Part shown: one piece after another, positions 43,860 through 54,823 of the stretch
Layout: the number at the start of each line of letters is the position of its first letter
Position numbering within the stretch: position 1 is the first letter of the stretch
NCBI GenBank assembly: GCA_030581615.1
Contig: JAKTTT010000030.1
Span: 1 to 64,000, forward strand
DNA from: Alloascoidea africana
Taxonomy: Eukaryota > Ascomycota > Alloascoideomycetes > Alloascoideales > Alloascoideaceae
DNA: 64,000 bases
Reading direction: 5' to 3'
Made by a program: the position numbers and the translations under genes
The notes under the pieces: generated by a model
The model's input: only the letters and a program-made list of their open reading frames with translations
Told to the model about the DNA's origin: nothing
Databases searched by the model: none

Positions 43860-45221
43860 ATGGGCTATAAACACTGCCTGCTTCTGCTACTGCAGCTCCT
43901 GTGTCTGGCTCTGTTTGCTGGACACCCCATAACCGCACTGGATCTGGACATAAATGACGAGGAGTCAATAAAAAAGACAACCTCGCTCATATCCAGTGGT
44001 CTCATGGACTACTACAATGGCCGAGAATACGGCCAGACCATAGGCAAGTTCGTCTGGCCTTACTACTGGTGGCAAGCAGGCGCTGCTTGGGGGTCAATCC
44101 TCGACTACTGGTTTTACATGCAAAATGACACTTTCAACGATATCCTCACAGAGGCCCTGCTCTTCCAGGTGGGTGAGAATTGGGACTACATGCCCGCAAA
44201 CGAAACCGTTACCGAGGGCAATGACGACCAGTTTTTCTGGGGCCTGACAGTCATGGCCGCAGTGGAAAGAAACTACACAAACCCACCGGCTGATCAACCC
44301 CAGTGGCTCTATTTGTCCCAGGCGGTCTTCAACAAGATGAACTCAAGATGGGACACCGACTCTTGCGGTGGTGGCTTGAGATGGCAAATTTTCCAGTTCA
44401 ACAATGGCTACGATTACAAAAACGCTGTTTCGAACGGTGGTCTCTTTGTTATGGCTGCAAGATTGGCAAGGTACACTTCAAATGATACCTATGTCAAAGA
44501 AGCCACAAAAGTCTGGGACTGGATGTCGGATATCGGCCTCATAACTGACAATGATACCTGGGCCTTTGTCCATGACGGTGTCAGTACAAGCAACTGTTCC
44601 GACATTAAGGGTTACCAGTGGACTTACAACCAGGCTCTTTTCATCATTGGAACTGCCTATCTCTACAACTATACCCAGGATGAAATTTGGCACACAAGAT
44701 TACACCACCTGTTAAAAAGTAGTAGCGTCTTCTTTCAAAACTCAATCATGTACGAAGCGGCCTGTCAAGGAGCCGGAACATGTAACAATGATCAAAGATC
44801 TTTTAAAGCCTACTTTGCCCGATTCTTGGGGTTAACCTCTATACTTGTCCCAGATACCCATGAAACCATCTGGCCTCTAATCGAAACCTCTGCCGTCGCA
44901 GCCGCCAAGAGTTGTGATGGAGGTATCGATGGACATACCTGTGGACAGAACTGGTTCTTAGGCACATATGATGAAAAATGGGGGCTTGGCGAGCAAATGA
45001 GTGCACTCGAAATAATCCAAAACCTGATGGTTGCCAAACGGCCAGCCCCATTAACAGCAAGTACAGGTGGATCTTCTCAAGGCTCCTATAACGCAGGGAT
45101 GAAAAATGATACTGCTGCGTCTCCTTTGACCCTAACCTCAAAGGATAAGGCAGGCGCTATCATCATTACCGTTGTGCTAGCACTTCTCTTAATCGGAAGC
45201 GGGTGCTGGCTACTGTTATGA
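43860..45221 (+). CDS. DFG5: DFG5/DCW1-type GPI-anchored GH76 alpha-1,6-mannanase-like protein (453 aa)
   Basis: This protein belongs to glycoside hydrolase family 76 (Dfg5/Dcw1). These proteins are thought to transfer GPI-mannoproteins from the membrane to wall glucan. The N-terminal signal peptide is about residues 1-26 (CLLLLLQLLCLALFAG). The adjacent catalytic Asp pair is in EGNDDQFFWG (Asp122 and Asp123). Family motifs include YWWQAGAAWGSILDYW, CGGGLRWQI, NGGLFVMAARLARYT and TYNQALFIIGTAYLYN. There are many N-glycosylation sequons. The C-terminus has a small-residue stretch and a hydrophobic tail (GAIIITVVLALLLIGSGCWLLL), consistent with GPI attachment. Length is as expected for the family. 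Dfg5 and Dcw1 are jointly essential in S. cerevisiae. Confidence 0.94.
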   Translation: MGYKHCLLLLLQLLCLALFAGHPITALDLDINDEESIKKTTSLISSGLMDYYNGREYGQTIGKFVWPYYWWQAGAAWGSILDYWFYMQNDTFNDILTEALLFQVGENWDYMPANETVTEGNDDQFFWGLTVMAAVERNYTNPPADQPQWLYLSQAVFNKMNSRWDTDSCGGGLRWQIFQFNNGYDYKNAVSNGGLFVMAARLARYTSNDTYVKEATKVWDWMSDIGLITDNDTWAFVHDGVSTSNCSDIKGYQWTYNQALFIIGTAYLYNYTQDEIWHTRLHHLLKSSSVFFQNSIMYEAACQGAGTCNNDQRSFKAYFARFLGLTSILVPDTHETIWPLIETSAVAAAKSCDGGIDGHTCGQNWFLGTYDEKWGLGEQMSALEIIQNLMVAKRPAPLTASTGGSSQGSYNAGMKNDTAASPLTLTSKDKAGAIIITVVLALLLIGSGCWLLL

Positions 45222-45600
45222 TTTTTTTTTATTTTCTTTATGATTAGTCTACCTTTGAAAAAGGAGCTTTTATGTCGAATTTAGAATCAAGGATGTGCCT
45301 ATGGAAGTGGTATAGCTTTAGAGCGTAGCTTTTTTTTTTTTTTTTTTTTTTTTGATTCCTCTTCTTTTCTCTCTTGTATTATGTGTTACGGAATGCTTGA
45401 TTGTAGTTGCACTATAATTTTCAAAACTAGCTCATTCTCACAAAACATGTGCCAAACATAAAAATTAATAATCGGAGAGTTTCGCTCTGGAAAAGAAAAA
45501 AATATACATTATGAAAAACTGTACTTGGGTTTTCATTCTTGTTTGCTATTTACATCCAATAAAATGACAATGACTTTCGTTAACTTCTTGTGTACTTTTT
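45222..45600. other. Convergent 3' region with a 24-T run
   Basis: This AT-rich stretch lies between the DFG5 and MRPS8 stop codons. It has an uninterrupted run of T at 45330-45353. No gene is seen. Confidence 0.6.
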
Positions 45601-46074
45601 TTAGCTGGCTCGTACCAACAATTCACCACCCCGTCTTTGGTTAATCGCTTCTGAAATCTCAACAATCTCGTGAGTTCCATTCAATCTCACAAACATAACC
45701 TCAGCTGGTTCCAAAGGCTTTACTCTTCGCACAGATGATCCACTGAGCAACTTTCTCATGTCGGAAGGTCCCGCAAACACGCGACGGTTAGGCTTTGAAA
45801 CAAGACTTAGATTCCTTAATACCGGCTTTGCATCCTGATATTTTAACCCAAGCCATATTCTTCTTGTCGAAATGTTCAGTGGTGTAACTGGTGTAACAAC
45901 CTCGTCTGGACCCGATGTTGAACCCCTTTGGATGCTTGAGAGAAACCCCGATTTGTAAAGACCAAGTGCAACTTGTAAATGCAATTTTGTAAATGGAATG
46001 GACGTCAACCCGATTTGAACCCGAGAGACATTTTGTAAATGAGAACAAACGTTTGCCAGATGAACCAGAGACAT
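45601..46074 (-). CDS. MRPS8: MRPS8, mitochondrial ribosomal protein uS8m
   Basis: At 157 aa, this is close in length and sequence to yeast Mrps8 of the mitochondrial small subunit. The start MSLVHLANVCSHLQNVSRV, the segments GFLSSIQRGSTSGPD and NISTRRIWLGLKY, and a closing GGELLVRAS follow the family order. uS8m binds the central domain of the small rRNA. The start codon is the obvious family start. There is no cleavable presequence of typical form, as is usual for this protein. It lies downstream of RPL9 on the same strand. Confidence 0.95.
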   Translation of the reverse strand: MSLVHLANVCSHLQNVSRVQIGLTSIPFTKLHLQVALGLYKSGFLSSIQRGSTSGPDEVVTPVTPLNISTRRIWLGLKYQDAKPVLRNLSLVSKPNRRVFAGPSDMRKLLSGSSVRRVKPLEPAEVMFVRLNGTHEIVEISEAINQRRGGELLVRAS

Positions 46075-46619
46075 GACTGCTACTGGTGATTAACCGCTTG
46101 TCAAAAGATCTGGATGTTGCAAAACTTGGGTTGTTGGGATGAAATATTCATAGCGTAGCGTAAACGTCATCACAGGAAAGTGCCAACATCATTTGTTGTA
46201 AAAACTGAATTCATTTACTAATTTGCAATTAGAAATCATCGGTTGATGGTAGATTAGATGGCATTTCATCCCATTTGAGTCACCGAAATCCGAATTATAG
46301 AACGAGCAAAAATCGACCTCAATTTTTTTGAATTGCCAATTGTCAGCATTTTCATTTTCATTCTCACTCATTTTCATTTTTCAATAGCAAATAGCAAAGG
46401 CAAGTGCCTCCCTTCTACATGATATTCATACTACAAAGATACAAATGACAAAAGTAATAGCGTTAAGCGTATATTTTAATGTACCGAGAGGGAAAAATAG
46501 CACACCGCATGCTTTTTCTCTCTCCCTTACTTGTATGGTTTCAATATTAGAGGGGATCACTGGATCTTGTATTTTTAAACCGAATGGTGCACACATGAAT
46601 ATAGGTAGAATCGTAAAAA
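46075..46619. other. Intergenic MRPS8 / RPL9
   Basis: This 545-bp stretch contains the MRPS8 promoter and the RPL9 3' end. No gene or clear element was found. Confidence 0.5.
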
Positions 46620-47485
46620 TTAAGCCTCTTCTTCAATAACACCCTTCGCAGAAACGTAGATACCATCCAAAAACTTACGGATATCCTTGTTTCTTACACG
46701 CGTAATCTGTTGAATATCAGCACAGTTCTGAGAAACGTCCTCAACAGAGTTGCCTGATAGAACAATCTCATCCTTCTGGGTGGTGGAAATCTCAACGTCG
46801 ACACCGGGGGTAATCTTAATCTGTCTGACTCTCTTCTCGCCCAAGAAATTTCTTATTTCAACAATCTTATTGCCTTCGGATCCGTCAATGATGTTGACAT
46901 TGATGGGGAAATGCGCATACACATATCTCATCTTGTATTTGTAACCCTTGGTGACACCAGTGATCATGTTGGCAATCAATGACTTGACGGTTCTAAGAGC
47001 TGCAACGTGCTTTCTGTCACCGTGAAGGACAGAAAGTCTGATTTGCTCATCAGAAACCTTTCTAAAGGTAACATCAATGTGTCGGATAACTTTGTTCAAG
47101 GTTCCTCTTGGTCCCTTAACAGTTATGGCTCTGGCCTTGATGTTGACAACAACTAAAGGATACAATCCAGTTAGTCAAAACTCCACATAATTATTTCTCT
47201 TAAAAAAAAAGTCCAATGAATAGGGTATAAAAGAGTCGGCAAATAACAATGTCGTGTTTCTACATTTCATATTTCCATCTTTTTTGAACGCTTTTTGGTT
47301 CAATGTCGGAAAGGCATTTTTCTGTTCCCATGTACAAACATCTCTTTTGTACAATATATCTTCTGTTTGAAAACTTCCCCAAAATTCACCAAACTCAAAG
47401 ATACTCTTATGAATGAATGAATACAATATCGTTACATACCTCCCTTAGGGATATCAAGAACTTGCTCTGTCTGAATATGCTTCAT
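46620..47485 (-). CDS. RPL9: RPL9 (uL6), cytosolic 60S ribosomal protein, 2 exons
   Basis: Exon 1 (47485-47440) and exon 2 (47152-46620) join to 192 aa. The phase-1 junction sits after DIPKG. The 287-nt intron has donor GTATGT, branch point ACTAAC and acceptor TTTAG. Segments [38 protein letters not shown] and [21 protein letters not shown] are those of uL6, which sits near the factor-binding site and the P stalk base. The promoter has an adjacent Tbf1-like and Cbf1-type element (47604-47631). I looked for C/D snoRNA boxes in the intron and saw none. Confidence 0.97.
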
Positions 47486-48058
47486 TGGTGATCACTGAGC
47501 CAAGGAAATCCTATTGAAGATTCAACACCATCTTCAAAATTCACATTATCTACAGACTGTGCTGAAAATTACACAAGAATTGAGGAAAACAGTCACAAAG
47601 TCTCTAGGGCTTTTTATCCAGAGTCACGTGATATGGGTTTTTCATAAATTTATTCAAAATTTCGATTATGGACAAATTGAAGAATTTGGATTTAAAAAAA
47701 AAAGTGTAATAAGGAATTCTTGAATAATGTATAAAGTTCGTTTTTGTTTGTAGTTAGCAAGAGGAAAAATCACTGCGGTTAATAGAACCACTTTGTGTTT
47801 TACGAATCTGTAAGACACCCTAACTTTTGTCACGCCTCCAGTTATATTACAAGTCTTTTGTGATAAATACCATCAGATATAGGTGAATCAATCTACAGAG
47901 ACTTTTTAAACCAAGTATAGAAGCCCGTCAAATATTATTGGGTGGAATTAAAGTACTTGAAATTCCTCCTCAATTGTCGTTGTGCTAAATACAAAATACA
48001 TGAAAAACCGAACCTATTTAATACAGAAAAGTACAAATTTATGATTGAAATATTTCGA
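47486..48058. promoter_or_regulatory. RPL9 promoter with Tbf1-like and Cbf1-type sites
   Basis: CTAGGGCT (47604-47611, AGCCCTAG on the RPL9 strand) lies 12 bp from the palindrome TCACGTGA (47624-47631). The pair is about 120-145 bp upstream of the RPL9 ATG. In Candida albicans, Tbf1 and Cbf1 sites drive ribosomal protein genes. The same arrangement is inferred here. No gene is present. Confidence 0.65.
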
Positions 48059-48455
48059 TTAGTCAAATAGACCAAATCCCATATCGTCATCGGATTCTTC
48101 CTTTTCGGATTCTTCGGCTTCTTCCTCAGCAGCAGCGGCATCTTCACCATCGGCAGCGGCACCAGCGGCACCTGGAGCAGCAACGGCTGGACCTCCAGAA
48201 ATGTTGAAAAGGAGGCCCTTGAGATCCTTTCCTTCTAGGGCCTTGGCAAATATATCAGCCCAAATCTAGATACAATGTTTCGTTAGTATTATGTACCACA
48301 TGAAAGATCATAAAGTGCAAACAACCTACACTATCAATGTGGACATTTGCGGCCTTTACCAGAGTTTGCAACTTTTCTGAGCTGATCTCAATGTCAGAGT
48401 CAGTCAATATCAGGGAAGCAAATGCCAAAGATGATTCGATGTTCTCAGCAGACAT
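48059..48455 (-). CDS. RPP1: Acidic ribosomal stalk protein P1, 2 exons
   Basis: Exons 48455-48330 and 48265-48059 encode 110 aa. The 64-nt intron has donor GTAGGT, branch point TACTAACG and acceptor CTAG. The N-terminal helical dimerisation domain reads [19 protein letters not shown]. Later comes [19 protein letters not shown], then an Ala/Gly/Glu hinge and the invariant stalk tail [11 protein letters not shown] that recruits elongation factors. The N-terminal form is P1, not P2 (which would start MKYLAAYLLL). Its promoter has a TCACGTCA element (48543-48550), similar to the Cbf1 palindrome at RPL9. Confidence 0.96.
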
Positions 48456-49249
48456 GTTGCACGTCGGTTTAGTATAGGGATATGATACTTGAAAAGTGTC
48501 AGCAATGGATGGTGGAGGAAACGTTATGAATCAGGAAAGACCTGTCACGTCAAAGGCCGGGTGACCCCTCCATATTGACCTTTCTCATACTATGAGAGAG
48601 CAGGATCAGTGATTAAACTTGGATCCTTAAAACTACTTTCGACTGGTCCATAAGATTATATTCTTTTCAAATATAGCAAAAGTGGTTGATTCGACTGGCT
48701 ATAACCTCTCGAATTTGCTACCGAAAGCTGATTCTGAACCGTTTCTGTAGAAGAAAGCATAAACTACATGACACTGTCAAAGGGTCTAGCTCTATTGACC
48801 ACTGCGCTAAGACCTAGAAAAATGTCTCTTTTAATTAGGAGTAAAGCTAATTTAAAAGATATATCGATCATTTTTTTAGAGACATGACAGGCGGCAGCTT
48901 TTCATGGCGGAAAAGGTTGACGGGTAATAATGCGTCTTGATCCGATCGGACCAAATCCAGTAAGAGAGTGTCGCTAATCGCCATATTCGTCTTTTTGTGA
49001 ACTGGATATTCCTATGCAGTAATTTTCATTGGGATTTACCCCACAGTGCCTATCCATCCGAGTAAATAAAGAAGCTGTCATGTTACCAGTAAAATACCCG
49101 TTAAGCACAAGGAGATTGGATGTATTTCCCAGGAACCTAAATTGCATCTTTGACTTGAACAGTGGAGGAGTTTCCCAAACTCAGAATAAATTGTAGTCGG
49201 GTCTGGATCTCATCTCACGACCACAAGGTTCCACACCGTACACAAGAGC
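48456..49249. promoter_or_regulatory. Divergent region P1 / zinc-cluster regulator
   Basis: In this 794-bp region, TCACGTCA lies close to the P1 side. An A-box-like sequence (TTAGCGCAGTGG on the minus strand near 48815) is present, but no complete tRNA folds around it. No gene is supported. Confidence 0.5.
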
Positions 49250-51633
49250 ATGAAGCAACAGTCACCGAGTCCAGGTCTAATATCGGAACAGCCTAGTGGT
49301 GATGATAGTGGTACACCTTCAAGGCCGTCAAAGAGTCGAAATAAGCCCATCACAACGATTACGGCTTGCCTTCGGTGTAAACGACGGAAAACAAAGGTAG
49401 GAAAGTGTTTGTTACCTAAATATTGCTCAAAATGGCTAACGAAATTTATTGGTAGTGCGACGGAAAGTTTCCAACATGTACATCGTGTGCAAAGGCAAAA
49501 GTGATTTGCACGGTAACCGAACCTTCATCTGGTAGAGAGGTTCCCAAAAAGTATTTATGAATCTGTTATGTTATTGACAAAATGAGACTGTTGTACTAAT
49601 TGGTTTGAAGCTATCTTCAATTACTGGAAAAGAAGATAAAAGAGCTGGAAAGTAAACTAGCAGATCAGAGCAAGGAACTGGATAAGGAAGAAGTTAATAA
49701 TGGCCCACCATCGAAGCGACAAAAAACAATAGACACAGACGATAAAGAAGAGGAGAATGGAACTAGCATCGACACTGATAACACAAAGTATGGTCTGGAA
49801 AGAACGGACGTTCTGGGTGACTCCAATTTGGCATCGGCAATAAACAGGTCTATAAATCACTACAAAGGCTCAAGCTCCAAGAATTCAGTTGTCGTTTCAC
49901 ACAGTGGACCGGGTATTGAGAACAAGTACGAGAAACCAAGTAGGAAACAGGGAGAGTCATATCTTAACGCATATCTACATTACATACAATGCCAGTACCC
50001 GTTCTTGGATTGGTCTTTTGTCCTCGAGTGTTTTGAGAAAGTGATGAACGGTACAAATGAAAAGATACCAATTTTTTTCATCAACATGATATTTTCCATT
50101 GGTCATTTACAAGTGAAAGGCAGTGGCACATATGATCCTATCTCTAAAAGTTGCTATTTGAAAGCTTTTGAACATGCCAGTGCTGTGATCTCACAGAGCG
50201 ACCTAAGATCGGTGCAAGCGTATCTTTTACTGGTTATGTATTCTCTGAAGATGCCAGAAGGGGATAGCATATGGCAGCTCTCGGGATTGGCCCTGAGAGT
50301 AGCTGTGGCTCTTGGTCTACATAGAGAGCCTTATAGAGGAAGAAAACCCGCTTCAAAATCTTACCAGAGCGATAAATTACGGGGACGTGTTTTCTGGTGT
50401 GCTTATGCACTTGACCGAATCATTGCGGTTACTTTGGGAAGACCTTTTGGTCTTTCAGATAATGATATCGATGTGGAGCTTCCTCAGAATGACCCTGAAC
50501 TTGATATTGCATTGCACGTTTTCAGAATCAGACGGATTCAATCAAAAGTTTACAACTTTGTTTACTCTTCAAAGTCAAAAAAGCAAAATGGAGCAGTTTT
50601 TGATTTGGGAACAGGCAAAGATGAAGACGAAGCCACAAGGTGGGAGATCCTGAAGGAGCTAGATGAATGGAGATCTACCTATCCTGCAAAGCCAAATCCA
50701 GTGTCTGCTTTTGAGTCTGCAAATTGGTCAAGCATCACTTATCATCACTCTATACTTCTCCTTTTACGTCCGTGTCTGTTGGAAGTTTCAAGATTGAAGA
50801 AAGATGCTCCTCCATATCTTCATAACTGGTTTAAAGTGTGCACTCAGTCCGCTTCACTCATATGCCATAGTTATAAAGAACTACATTTCAACGAGAGACT
50901 GAATTATACGTGGCTGGCCCTACAGTGTCTGTTTCTTTCTGGAGTCACTTTCCTCTACTGTGTATGGCTTGACCAGTCCATTCACATTCTGGAGTGGAAG
51001 AGGAAAAATGTAATCTACGAGACCACTGCCGCATGCAGCAGTATTCTCTACGTTCTAGCGGAAAAATGGGAAAATGCTAAAATGTTTAGAAACACTTTTG
51101 ACAAGTTGGCAAGAGCTGTTTTCAACATTCTGGACAATTCCTCGGCAAACTCACACGAGAGCGTCCCGCACATTGACTTGAATACAAATTCGCCTGATGA
51201 CTTTTCCGCATTTGCTCCCAATTCCAATCTTCCTGAACGAGATTTTGAGGGATCGCTAAACTATTCAAGACAATTGATCTCTGTGATTAATGAGAACATG
51301 AATAATGAGGCCGATCCTCCAACTATAAAGGACAATAATAACGACAATAATCATACTACTCATACCAGCGAGGTTGACCTCACTGAGGCAAAAAGCAGTA
51401 ACAGAGAATCCAACTCGAACTACTCCCTTGGGTTCGAACTCGGTTTCTCTTCTAATATGTACAATAATAACTTAAATGCCACTCACTCAATTCCACTAAC
51501 GACTCCTCAAGTGTATAACGGGACGTATGGTACCATGGACTCTGCTGAAGATCTATCTTATTGGGAATTCTTGAACATCAGCACGGGTGACAAACTAATG
51601 AGAGATATCTATTATGATATGGAAGGCGCTTAA
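49250..51633 (+). CDS. Zn2Cys6 fungal transcription factor, 3 exons (754 aa)
   Basis: Exons are 49250-49396, 49456-49550 and 49611-51633. Intron 1 splits the zinc cluster and joins CLRCKRRKTK to CDGKFPTCTSC. Intron 2 (donor GTATTT, branch point TACTAAT) leads into the linker and coiled-coil YLQLLEKKIKELESKL. The six cysteines of the Gal4-type cluster are complete. The middle homology region (fungal_trans) spans about 170-420. It has YLHYIQCQYPFLDW, GLALRVAVALGLHREP and RVFWCAYALDRIIAVTLGRPFGLSDNDID. A Ser/Asn-rich acidic C-terminus may be the activation domain. Target genes are unknown. The gene converges with a second regulator of the same class, next to a CYP504-like P450. Confidence 0.92.
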
Positions 51634-51817
51634 TCAAGGACATTGAATAGATACATGCGTGCTCAAATTCTGATTTCAGGCAATCTATAGAGTTGTATGG
51701 ATGGCTACAATACGCTCTTTAAATGATATGTGGTGGATTAGAGCATCAGAAACACACCAATATAATAATAATTAATCATCAAAAAGTCAAATCGATAATA
51801 GAAGGAATATTGTTTCT

Positions 51818-54169
51818 TCATGATTCTTGATTATGTTCTAATACATTATCCTCGGTACTAGTTTGTGCTGTGAACATGGGGTCTAATTGAGATAACAAAT
51901 CCTCCATATATCCCTCTGGACCCTTCACAAAGGTTGACATTATAGTATCAATGTCCACTTCATCAAACTTTCGCAGTTCATCTTGGTCCGTACTCAGGGA
52001 CCCAAAAGAATTTAGATCCGGAACTGCAGTGGTAGTGTAACTTTGCACTGGGTTTTCCTGAATTCTAGCGATGACATTTCTTACCACTTTTACACAAGAC
52101 TTTGCTGGCGAAAACTTTCTCACAAACATTGTCAACAAGCTTTCGGCCGCCTCCAAAATATCCACCAATTCTTCCTGTCGCAAATAGACAAAAGACCAAT
52201 TCTCTTGAGTGGTGATAAAAATGAGAGCAAGCGACGCTGTGAAAACACTTAGAAGAATGAGCCAGTTGAAGGCCAACGTTTTTTGCTTCGACATGACAGT
52301 AAACTGAGTCAATGCCATCGCAGCAGCCTCCGACATCAATTTTAGATGTTCTTGTGGAGGATTAGGCCATAATGGAGAAGGCCGATAGAGCATAATGACC
52401 AATAAATAGTAGTTCAGATCAAACCAAGATGTTGTTAAATGTGGGACCAGTGACGAAGGAGGCAACGGGAAAGGCATATTCCTTCTCCAATTTATCAGCT
52501 CATCCTGAAAGTTCTTTATTATTCTGTATTTTTCTTCCTCCTCAGTAGTAACTGCATTCTGAACGCTATAAACCTTTTCCAAGATTTGACCTGAGATTCG
52601 CCGAAGTGTGAGAATGTGGGTAGTGACATCCAGACTAGTTCGATTGTCTGCCATGTATGTGTTTGAAGTATCTGCTGATAAGTCAATTTCAGAGATTGAT
52701 GAAAGTGGAAACAAGTCTATATCTTGATCTCGTATGGCAAGCGGCCGGCCCAGTATTGTTGAGACCACTCTGGATGAGCAACTATGTTAGGAGCAAGGAA
52801 ATAAAAAACAACAGAGAAATATGCAAACATACCTATCCATCATATACAAGCTCCAAAAAATTCTTCGGCGGTGCTCTTTTTGAACTGTGGTGAAACTCTC
52901 TAAGGAGCGTTCTGTATGAAGACCAATGCCATATGCCAGCCTCGAAGCGAGACCTACAAGATACCATGTATCTGATCCCAATCGATTAAAAAAGGAGAAT
53001 GAAACTGACAGGAGAAGTGCTTCCAACGAACACAGATTTCCTTTTGAGATCACTTCATCAATGTATGTAAGAGCTTTGGCCCATAGTTTCATTGCCTCTT
53101 CCTCGCTACTGATTGTAATTGAGGCCATAGATGTCGACCCAATAGCCAAAACCGAATAAAATTGAAACATCCAAACCGGATTAATTAATAGTTCTTTTAG
53201 CCTTTCTTGATCTTCTATGGTTAGAGGCTCAGCATGACCGACATTCTGTTGCCGAAACATTAGGTTTATGTTTTCCATAAAGATATCTTTTCGTATGAAT
53301 GGGTATAGGGTATGGCTATGTCTCCAGTAAAAATCCACTAATGTGGCGGCCCTAATAACCGTTAATAGGGGTGTAGGAGTTATAGTGCCTGTATGTATCT
53401 CTCTGTAGCCATCTTTATCAGCAAAGACCGCCTCGTTACCGTCTGTGTATTCATCCTCGTCGTAGAAAATGCTTTCTTTACCCGAGCCAGATTTCTTGAA
53501 TAGAAATCCACTGTTTAACAGGTACTCTTCTTTGAAACCAATTTGGCAAAGCACAGACTTTGTCAACCTTGCAAAAGATATGCCTGAAGCAGGACCTAAA
53601 TAGTGACCCTCAACAGCGTTCACTGATAAGACTCCAAAACCATTCACCAACTCCTCAACATTACTGTCCAATCCCAGTTGTTGGAATTGTTCACTGTTAG
53701 TGTCACTAGAGAGAGACGATCTCGCTATTCTAGAATTTGTTCCCGTACTATCTGTAGTATCTTCCTTGTTTGGGCTGCCTCTTTGTCCAATATCCGTATC
53801 CATATCCGGGTCTATATCCTTATGTTTCAAAGCTAGATCCATATTTTGGACCGGTATCTCCTTGAGGTTTGCTTTGGATGTAACAACTCTCAATTGCGTC
53901 TCCAGTTCTCGAATTCGTCGTTCCAACCCTTCCACGTATTCCACTGGATACGACGTGAGCGAATGCCCCGAGTAAGTACACTTGACGTTTACTCTCAGAC
54001 ATGAAGTACAACTTGGAAGAAGCTTATCACATTTTTTCTTCCTCCTGTGACACCTTTCGCATGCTTGGAAAGACTTGGGCTGGTGGAGCGTGCCTGGTCC
54101 AGAGCTCTTGGACCTTGAGTGCTTATCTAGTCTTCTAATGTTGTTAGATTTGACTGGAATGGAGGTCAT
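51818..54169 (-). CDS. Second Zn2Cys6 fungal transcription factor, 2 exons (766 aa)
   Basis: Exons 54169-52833 and 52781-51818 are separated by a 51-nt intron (GTATGT ... CCTAACATAG). The branch point lies only a few bases from the acceptor. Splicing restores RRIFWSLYMMDSCSSRVVSTILGRPLAIRDQDID, the signature of the fungal_trans homology region. The zinc cluster is ACERCHRRKKKCDKLLPSCTSCLRVNVKC. A coiled-coil linker follows (YVEGLERRIRELETQLRVV). The architecture parallels the convergent regulator at 49250, but the sequences are clearly distinct. It lies 655 bp downstream of the P450 on the same strand. A role in controlling that P450 is conjecture from position. Confidence 0.92.
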
Positions 54170-54823
54170 TTAAAGATGGACAGTCGTTTTTTGTCTATAT
54201 CTTGAACTCATGGGAAGCTACACAAGCACGATTTGTACAGTTATCACTGGGCCCATAATGGAAAAGAGGATCTTTAGATTTGCGATCTAATTATTATTAG
54301 TCCCCACTCTGTTTCTGGTCCGGTTGTGTGGCGGGGTAATACGCTGAACTTTGAATGAAAGTCCAACCATTGAAAGGATAACGGTTTCAAAGCATTATAA
54401 TACTCTTTGACTCGGTGGAAATACAAGACTGTAGATATTTCAAAATAGTCTTTTTTTTTTGAATGTTGATGGACTTGTGGTAGGCGATCATTCTTGTCTA
54501 TATTGTTGCTTAAACAGAGGAAGCTTTCCAGAGTGGTCAAGTTTTGGCGTAGGATTTTGGCTAGCTAGAGATTCAGCAATATCAAATCTCAATTCATCAC
54601 TTCTGAAAGAGTGAAATTGGTGAAGGTGTGGTTACAGGTTGACGAGTTAAGCGTAACTAGATGGGAAAAATAGTTCAAGCAAAACTGACGCACGTTTACC
54701 ATTGCAGATTTTATAGGGAATGAGAGTAGCGTAAAAGACAAAGATAAACGACTATGGATATTCTTTTTTTCTATCTTCCTAGCATATTGATCAAGAACTA
54801 AATCACCATAAATTAAAAACGTT
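54170..54823. other. Intergenic: regulator promoter and P450 3' region
   Basis: This 654-bp stretch is AT-rich. No gene or clear regulatory motif was recognised. Confidence 0.5.

Noticed and set aside
47153-47439. RPL9 intron considered as snoRNA host
   Set aside because: No paired C (RTGATGA) and D (CTGA) boxes or H/ACA arrangement could be found.
48745-48822. tRNA-like sequence on the minus strand with an A-box (TTAGCGCAGTGG) and a GGTTCAGAATC
   Set aside because: The acceptor arms do not pair, the T-arm consensus is broken and no anticodon stem forms. At most a tRNA relic or chance.
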